45,000 nucleotides of DNA from NCBI GenBank assembly GCA_905221605.1, contig CAJNDS010002249.1, positions 476,523 through 521,522 on the forward strand, read 5' to 3'. The notes beneath the pieces are model-generated. The model was given only the letters and a program-made list of their open reading frames with translations, did not search any database and had not been told where the DNA came from. This DNA comes from Symbiodinium natans (Eukaryota; Sar; Dinophyceae; Suessiales; Symbiodiniaceae). Both the position numbers and the translations under genes were made by a program. Positions 34,801 through 43,800 of the stretch are shown piece by piece (the first letter of the stretch is position 1; each line of letters starts with the position of its first letter).

Positions 34801-37800
34801 AATGCAGGGCCAATTTTTTTCTGCAGACGTACCATCAGACAGGGATTAGGGTTTAGGGTTTAGGGTTTAGGGTTTAGGGTTTAGGGTTTAGGGTTTAGGG
34901 TTTAGGGTTTAGGATTTAGGGGCTCTTTTCCAGCAGATCTCAAGCCCATCTCGGTTTGTGTCGTGGCTTCTGATTTAGTGCTGCGTGCCTTGAACACCTG
35001 TTGGGCCTTTCGCCCTAAACCCTAAACCCTAACCCTAAACCCTGAACCCCAAACCCTAAACCCTAAACCCTAAACCCTAAGCCCACACCTTGCGAGCTTT
35101 CTCTGGTGCCAGGTATGCGCATGATTGAGGGGGCCAACATCAATCGTTCCCTGCTCGCTCTTGGCCAGCGCCCTACCACACCACGTTCTTTTTCTTTGGG
35201 TCTGGGATTTAGGGTTTAGGGTTTAGGGTTTAGAGTGTAGGGTTTAGGGTTTAGGGCTTAGGGTTTAGGGATGTTTCCCTTATACGAACAGTCCTTAATA
35301 GGGATTATAGTACCCCTACTAGAATCCCTGTTAAGGACTGTTAGTATAAGTGGGAACATCCCAATCTGAATGGACAGTCATCAAAAGTATACTCCCGTTA
35401 TGTAAGGCTTCGTATGTGACATTTCTAGCAGCCCCAGTTCTTGCCTTCTCCCTCGAAGTGAGGCAGAAGCTTTATGTGGCAGCTTGAATCTTTCGAGTAC
35501 TTTCGCTTTAGCAGCATCGGCCCTCTAAAACCTAAGCCCCCTAAACCCCAAAACCTACACCCTAAACCCTAAACCGCAGATGTCAGAGTCTGGCTTGAAG
35601 GGGAAGGAGGGAAGCAAGCCGCAACAAAGGAAGAAGTGCATCATCCAAACACAGGGCGACAAGGTCCTGAGGATTTCGGGGTTTAGGGTCTTCGGCCACT
35701 TGCTGCATCTTGCTGTGTTTCGTATTTTTTTCCCCTCCCCTCGGTGTGGGGTTGCGCATCTCTGCAGTGCCCTAAACCCTAAGCCCTAAACCCTAAACCC
35801 TAAACCCTAAACCCTAAACCCTGAGACAATCCCACATAGAAGCCCGCCACACATCTCTTGTGACGCCTCAACTCATCCTCAACCCCCGCAATCTTCTCCC
35901 TACAAGACTCAACTCCGCCATAATGTCCTGTAAACCCTAAAACCCCCCAAAACCTTAAACCCCCTGAACATGATAACTCCTAGACCCACAAGTCTGAAGG
36001 CCCTTGCAGAGTCCTCAGCCTGAGGAAATTGCATCACTGCCCTCAGCTCTGCCGTCGCCTTCGTTCCCTATCGCAGCGGGCTTGGGCATGGGTTTCAGCT
36101 TTGGTTCGGAATTAAAATTCCTAAGCCCGAAACCCTAAATGCTAAACCCTAAACCCTACACCGCATGTTGAGGGTTTGCAAAGGGGCTGGGACATGAGTC
36201 TACTTGGAGGTTCATGTGTCTTTTGAACTGGTGTTATGGCGGATGTAGTCAACAGCGGTTGCGACCTTGTTCGTTTGATTTTTCCCAACCGACGATTAAC
36301 TACCCAGGACTTTCACATATAGGGTTGAGGATTTCGGAAGATTTAGGGTTCCCGCTGAAGTAGGGTGCACTTGGCCCCAATGACTATACATTATATTGTA
36401 TTATATATGTATACACATAATTTCGCGACTATGTATATGCACATGTTTTGTATAGGAGCTACGGCGAAGCCATTGTATACCATATTTACGCGCATGGACG
36501 CGTACGGTTAGGTAGGAGGTTTCAGGGGTTCTCCCGATTTAAGACAAGCCTCCACGCCTAACTCGCGCCGCCTGGCGTGATCACTGCTCTAAGTTGTCTG
36601 TAAGAGCTCCAAACCAATCTTCTGCAGTTGACATTCTTACACACTCATGGTGCCCCCTTACTAGGACTTTGTACCCGACTAGAAAATGGGTAGACCCAGA
36701 AGTGGCTTCGTTTCGAGGGCTGACGATGCCAGTAGACCCCAGAGAGTGTAAATTTGGACCCCAATAATACCCCCATAAACCCTAAACCCTAAACCCTAAA
36801 AATTGCGGAAACCCCCAGATGTAGCTTGACGAGCACTGACACACCTGGTCTGGGAATGATCTCTGGGGGTGTCGCAAGCAGCGCGTGCGGGGCCATGGAT
36901 CAGGTCCAGTGCTTATAAGTTGCCCCTGTCCCAGAACCGGAAACCCCTAAACCCTAAACCCTAGACCCTAAACCCTAAAACCTAGAACCCTAAACCCTAA
37001 ACCCTAAACCCCAAACCTGACCCAAAAAAGAACTCATCCAATTATGGCATCCCCAATGCTGTGCCGAGGGGACTCAAAGATGACCCGCTTGCTGAAGGAC
37101 AAGGGACTAAACTAAATGCCAAAATGCCTTTAACCCCCCCCCGAGACCCGGGTTCAGGGTTTATAGGGTATAGGGTATAGGGTATAGGGTATAGGGTTTA
37201 GGGTTTAGGGTTTAGGGTTTAGGGTTTAGGATTTCGGGTTTAGGGTTTAGGGTTTAGTATAGCTGGAGCCTTGAGACCCTCAACCCGGCCTTGATTCCCT
37301 TTTCAAAGGCTACACTACAAGGTTCCTCCAGGCAGGGTGCTTCAACTTCTGCCCTAAGCCTAAGCCCCTAACTCAAGAAGCAACAAAAGAACTCACCTCC
37401 CAACCCCTTAACCCTAAGCCCTAAGCCCTAAACCCTAAACCCTAAACCCTAAACCTCAAACCTTTCAATCCCCGACAAACCCCTACAATCCCCCACAAAC
37501 TCCTCGCAAGGACTCCTTGGGTGGGAACTGCCGCACGGTCATGCCCACCACCTGCAAAAATGGGTCTGTGGGGTTTAGGGTTTAGGGTTTAGGGTGTAGG
37601 GTTTAGGGTTTAGGGTGTAGGGTTTAGGGTTTAGGGTTTAGGGTTTAGTGTTGTAACTAGTAATTGCTTAAGAACCCCCCCCCCCCCCAAACAAAAAATA
37701 TTCTTCCTCATAAGGGTAACATAGGGATTACTGTTTTTCTTTTGGGGTTCTTAAGCAAATAGTAGGAACGGCTTCGGGTTTTAAGGCTTGGGGTTCTAAT

Positions 37801-40800
37801 TCTAGCGTTTAGGACTTAGGGCTTAGGGTCTTGGGGTTGGGGGCTGACGGATTTAGGGCCGGGGTGTTTTAGGGATTGGGTTTCAGGGTTTCGGGCTTAG
37901 GGTTTCGGGGCTTGGGGCTTGTACAGGTTCTCGGTGTTGCTGAACTCCTCTGCCCATAGTGCAATGGCCTTCTGCTGCAAAATGCCCTAGACCCTCAACC
38001 GAATCCTGTCAGACCTTAAACCCTGACTCCTAAACCCTAAACCCATCGCCAGGGGTCTTACGACGGGCTAGGCCACATTATTTGGAACCGACACGAAGAC
38101 CCTTCGCTAAGCCGCTTCTTCTTTGGGTCAGGAAGTCGAAACGAGCCCCGATGTTTAGGGTGTAGGGTCTAGGGTCTAAAGCCCTTACACACCCAGGTCT
38201 TAAATCTTAAGCCGGGGCACTCCAAAGGGTGGGGCCCTAAACCCTAAACCCTAGGCTCTTCACTGCGGATTCTCCAAACGAGGCACTCCCCTGATACTCA
38301 GCGGGATTCTCTGGGGGATTCTCTGCCTCTGCGGGATTCCACCCCCCAGCACCTCCCATGCACGGCGCGGCGATCTGCAAATAGAAAGAAGGAGTAGGTC
38401 ACTGCATGCAGGAATACCCCATATCTATGTGGGTGGTTCTCAAAATGATGGTCCCTTTTTGGATCCCTATTATATTACGGCACCTAAAATATTTAGGGTA
38501 CCCCGAAAGGGATTATAATTTTGACCGCCACCCATGTGGTTATGCTCAGCGCTTACGTAATTGCCAGGGGTGCGAAACTAGCCGTTGCAGGCGAGCAGGC
38601 TAGCTTGCAAGCGTACTGGATGTCGCTTTGAGCATGGAGCTTCCATGGGCTATGAACTTTTGGGTCGGAGAGGTCGTAGACTGGAAGCTTGCACACCTGA
38701 TCGTGTTTTTTACACATGCGTAAGTATGTAAAGAGCGTTGAATTTTTGTTCAAGTAGATGTCGTGTTTAATTACGGTCTTGTAGTGGTACAGACTGGTCG
38801 ATGTTGCCGGCTCGATCACGATCGAGACTTCCCTTAACCCTTAATGTGGGACCTGCTTTAATGTGGGGGGCCCCCCCCCCCCCCCCTGAACAGTCGGGGC
38901 GTGGATTGGGTCCTGATTACACGGCCCCGGGGGCCTATATGATTTTAATAGGGTGGAGTTTAGATATGTTTAAAAGGGGCAGCAATGCCCGGTTATCTTT
39001 TTTAAAGGCGCGCCGCGTGGAATTTTCTTACGGCGCCCGGACGGTTTGACTTTAAAGCGGACCCCTCAAACAGTCAGGGGGTCCTGAATAATTCCGCCAA
39101 ATTGACTTTAAAGCGACCCCCCCTAATAAAGCAGGTCCAACATTAACCCTTAACCCTTAAATACCCTAAACCCTAAGTGAAGCGATGAGTTCTTCCACTC
39201 ACGAGAGCCAGGCTGTAGCTGCAGCCACGGCTGCCTTGGTCAGAACCCTCCCTGTCCACGTCCCGGGCCCCGTAACAGCGTCCAAACAACTAGGGCGGAC
39301 CTTGGGACATGGTTTAGGGTTTAGGGTTTAGAGTTTAGAATTTAGAGCTCATATTCTATTTTTTGTGTTGAAGTGCGTCACATGTATGAATGTGTTTTCA
39401 GAGGGATGAAGGGGCCAAGTGAGAAAACAGCAGGTGCGCAACAAGCTTCCTCATTACTTGTGAGAACTGAATGCCTACAACACTCCGACAACTGTCTATC
39501 TACCGCATTCCGACCAGCGTTCTTTGTTTCGGGGTTTCGAATTTAGCTGTTGAGGGATCGGGGTGGGCTCAAATTTAGGTGTTTCAGGGTTTTAGCTCGC
39601 TGTTCAATGAATTCAGGCTTGTAGTTGTCGAATTGTGTAGGGGGCCGGCCTGTTTTGGTGGCTCAGGGCTCAGGGTCTGAGGTGGTTGTCGGTGTGGTCA
39701 TGTGTTCAGCTTTCTTGTTGTGAAAGTTGCTTGCTCTTTGTTGCTGAGGTGTTGTTTGTTGTCTTCTTGGGCGTGAACCCTGACCCTACACCCAGAACCC
39801 TAACACCCTAAACCTTAAACCCTAAACCCTACAACCCTAAATAAACCCTAAGCCCTACATCCTAAACCCCAAAAAATGGCACTTTCTCGGGCCCTAAAGC
39901 TCTAGGAACCAGATGGGGGTTGATCGTTTAGGGTTTAGGGTTTAGGGTTTAGGGTCTGGGTTTATGTTTCTGTGGTCGTCCTGAACATACGGTGCTTCCT
40001 GGAAAAAGAGACCCAAGCTTAACTTGTGCAAGTGATCAAATTAGTATCGGAAGCTAACCCTCCTTTGCGCCCGGTTTAGGGTTAGGATTTGGTAGGGCTT
40101 CGGGTTTTGTAGGGTTCAGGGTTTAGTGGGGTTGGGGGCTTAGTCGGGGTTTGGGATTTAGTAGGTTTTCGGATTTAGGATTTAGGCTTTAGGTAGGTAT
40201 TCGGTGGGGCTTGCGGTGTTCGGCCTCGTGGCCATGACTTGGCGTCTTTGGGGTTCCGAGGTTGGGAATAGGACTCGTACCCCTAAGGTTGTACTGCCCT
40301 TAATATACTCATAACATGGCTTGTTTATTGCCTTAGGAATCTTAGAAGGGTACCCAAACCCGGTTTCAAGGCCCTTACTCCCTTTTGCAGGGCTGAGATT
40401 GAATGTTGAGCCCCTTTTTCAACCAAAAAGGGCACCCTTTTCCTACGTTACTCTTGGGTCTGGTAAATCTTCTCTTCTGTTGACCCTGCAACTCGTGAAC
40501 TTTGGGGAGTCCAATGGAGTCCATGGTTGAGGGTTTAGGGTAAACCTTAGGATGTTCCCCCTTATACTAACAGTCCTAAATATGGATTAGAGTACTCCCT
40601 ATTATCATCCCTACCAAGGATTGTTAGTATAAAGGGGAACATCCCAAGGTAAACCTTGTATAAAACTCTTAATTTCCAAGCCATGCCCTTAAACCCTAAT
40701 GTAGAGCTATCTGTGGCACCTTCATTTCATGCTAGCGATATTTGGGAGGGAGGGGGGGGGGGGGGGATCTAAAGGTGCTTCTGGGAAATGATGTGGTCAG

Positions 40801-43800
40801 TTCTCATTATTATTGTGCCTTTCTTGGGTACCCTAAATATTGCGGGGCCGCCTTCGCCTTACTTAATTAGGGGGGGAAACCTAGGGGGGGGGGGTGGGGG
40901 TAGAATAGGGGGGGGGGGGGGGGGGTAGCAGGGGAACCCATGATTTAGAGAAGTGACCATGTAGGGTTGCTATGGGTGTTTAAGGGAAATGTAGGGCGCA
41001 TGTTTGGCAACAGGTGCTTTTTTACTTCGGGGGAGTCTAGTGAACCTCGCACTAAACCCTAAACCCTAAACCCTAAACCCTAAACCCTAAACCCTAAACC
41101 CCTTAAAGAGGGTTTGCAAGAATAACCCTCGCCTCAGGTTGACGGCCTTGGGCCGAACCACCATCCTTTTGGGTTTAGGAACCAGAGTACAGGGTGGGGC
41201 CCCCTAGTTATAAGTAGAGTTATAAGGGCCCGAAATTGGGTTATAAGGACCCTAAGTTAGGTTATAAGTCCCTTAGCTACAGTTAGTATAGTAAGGGGGC
41301 CCCACCCTGTAGGTCTTTATTCCCTTTTTGTTCGGGCTTAAAGTTCCCTTGGGGCACCTTATTGGGCTCCTTAAAGGAATCCTACTATTTGGGGGTCTAT
41401 TATTAGGGGTTCCTTATTTTTTTTCGCACTCATGAAACTGCACCCTTTCTATGACGAGGCAACTCTTGGGTCTAGCAGTTTTGGGGTGTTGAACCAATTG
41501 TGGGTGTGGGCTTGCTATAGGGTTCTTAAGGGTGGGGGGTTCATGGGAGGTAGGTACCTAGGGAATCTCAGGGAAGCTTAGGGAGCCTTAGGGAGTAGTG
41601 GGGAGCATTAGGGAACCTTGGATCGCACATCCCCCTGGAACCCCTCCCCCCCCTCCTTGAAGAACCCTATAATTAAGTAACCCTAAGCCCTAAACCATAA
41701 GCCCTAAACTCCCTTAAGAACCCTATGACCTTTGCAGCGCTTCTGAGGATCGCCAATGTCAGCCCCTGCCACCACAACTACGAGGATACGCACAACACGT
41801 TGCAGCTGGGGTTGAATGACAGTGCCGCGAATTCACCATGGCCTTCCTGAATCCTTACCCCTAGAGCTAGCGCCCTAAACCCTAAACCCCAAACCCCAAA
41901 CCCCAAACCCCAAACCCCAAACCCCAAACCCCAAGCCCCAAGCCCCAAGCCCTAAACCCTAAACCCTACCAAAAAAAGTCACAACGCGCCAGTCCGTGAA
42001 GCAGAGGAAGCCGGAGACCGCAAGCATCCACTAGCCTTCCGAAGTCCACCAAAATCACCAACAACCTCGCCATAATGTTATTTAAGGTTGTGTTTTGGGT
42101 GATCTATAGGACCCAGAGTCAGTGGACACAGAGCGGGCCTTATTCCTTTTTTTGGGGTTGGGTTCCCTTATAAGCCCCTTTGAACGAGAAAGGGTTCATT
42201 CCTAGGTCACTCTTTGGTATAGTCTTTGTCAGAATTGTAAAGCAATCTGCTACAGCAAGGCATAATCGAACGCATTGTAATGTCATGTCATGCGATGCAA
42301 TGCAAAGTAATGTAGTTCTATATGACATGCTGTTATATTATATACACCCCCGCCCGCAAACAAAAGAGAGAGATGGAGTGTAGAGTGTATGTATATATAT
42401 ATATAGACCCTAAATCCTGGATCCAGTTCTTGCTTTGTTTGGCTTTTGGGGCGGGATTGGATCCATCCCAGTCCATAAGTTCAGGAGTTAGGGCTTTATG
42501 GTTTTCGGGTTTAGGGATTAGGATTTAGGGTTTAGGGTTTAGGGATTAGGGTTTACACATATATTTAGGGTTTTAGGGCTAGGCGGGGCCATAAGGGACC
42601 CACGCGTTTTCGGCAGTTTAGCTCTGTTGCCCTCAGAATCCCCTGTAAATGCCGATGTTTCCTGGGTTTCGCCCATCACCTCATCCCCGCAATTTTTATC
42701 CAAAATCATCCTGCAGTTTTTTGGGCATCCGTAGACTGCACTGGTATTTGTGGGTTTTTTTGCCCTACTTCGCACTTTCGACGTGTCCTAAACTAAGCCC
42801 TGTCTTGCTTGCATCCGCTTCTGCCCAGCCCTGGGTCTAAATAACACGTTTGCTTCACCATAGTTAGAAGAGAGCATCCATGGCCCAACCATGATGACGT
42901 CCATAGTCTAGTCCTTTCTGGGAAGAGAGTATCCATGGCCCAAGCATGATGACGTCCATGGTCTACTCTGTTCTGATGAGAAGAGAGCATCCATGGCCCA
43001 AGCATGATGACGTCCATGGTCTACATGTTTTCTGCACTGCCATGGCCCAACCATGATGACGTCCATGGTCTACTCCGTTCTGGGAAGAGAGCAGGGTCCA
43101 AGCATGATGACGTCCATGGCCTATTCTGCTCTGATGAGAAGAGACCATCCATGGCCCAAGCATGATGACGTCCATGGTTTACATCGTCTAACCCGTTCCG
43201 AGAAGGTTAAGCCTTCTTCTGGGCAGAAATGGCTGGAAGTCCTTGCTTTTAGGCGCACTAGGGAGCAGAAAGGCGTCATTTTTCAACACTAAAGGCGGTG
43301 ACCTAAGTCCTGCATCTCAGGTTTGCTGGTGGGGCCACAGTTTTGCGCGGGTCTGTTGTGGACCCGCCAGGTTTTAGGGTTCAACGGGGTGTTCAGAAGA
43401 GGGTTTTTCAACGGGGCAGTGTACCTTACTTGTCTGATGATCACAAGTATATATATATATATATGCCCAAGACGCTGATCTTTGGCAAAGCCCCAGGGAG
43501 TAGAGTTGAACCTGTGTGCGGGGCTTTGGGATTAGGGTGTTTACATGAGCGCCCCGTTTATGCCTAAACCCTCACCCCGAACCCACAGGTTCGTATGGTA
43601 CTTTGGATCCTCTGAGGGAAGGCCTCAGCCCTTAACACCCCTAAAACCCTAAACCTTTGTAGGGTTTTGAGGTTTTGGGTCTACCCTAAACCCTAAACCC
43701 TAAACCCGAAGCCCTAAACCCTCAGGGCTCTCAAGCCCTCGACCCCATGCAAGCGCTAAGCCAGAACCATAAACACCCCAAACTGTAGGGCTTAGGTGTT

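Larger units (their letters stand above)
37543..41747. other. Largest kinesin intron (4.2 kb)
   Basis: Begins with TTTAGGG/TGTAGGG units (37572-37650) and ends with CCCTAAG/CCCTAAA units (41670-41715). In between are a poly-C-loop hairpin (37658-37765), a GGTACCCCAAAAGGG element (38429-38534), a MITE-like element (38833-39152), an open frame from 39187, TTTAGGG units (39310-39345, 39927-39957), CCCTAAA units (39800-39870, 41050-41102), hairpins at 40550-40645 and 41190-41310, and poly-G runs (40750-40766, 40883-40925). 39350-39780 is unique DNA with no recognised content. Confidence 0.75.
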
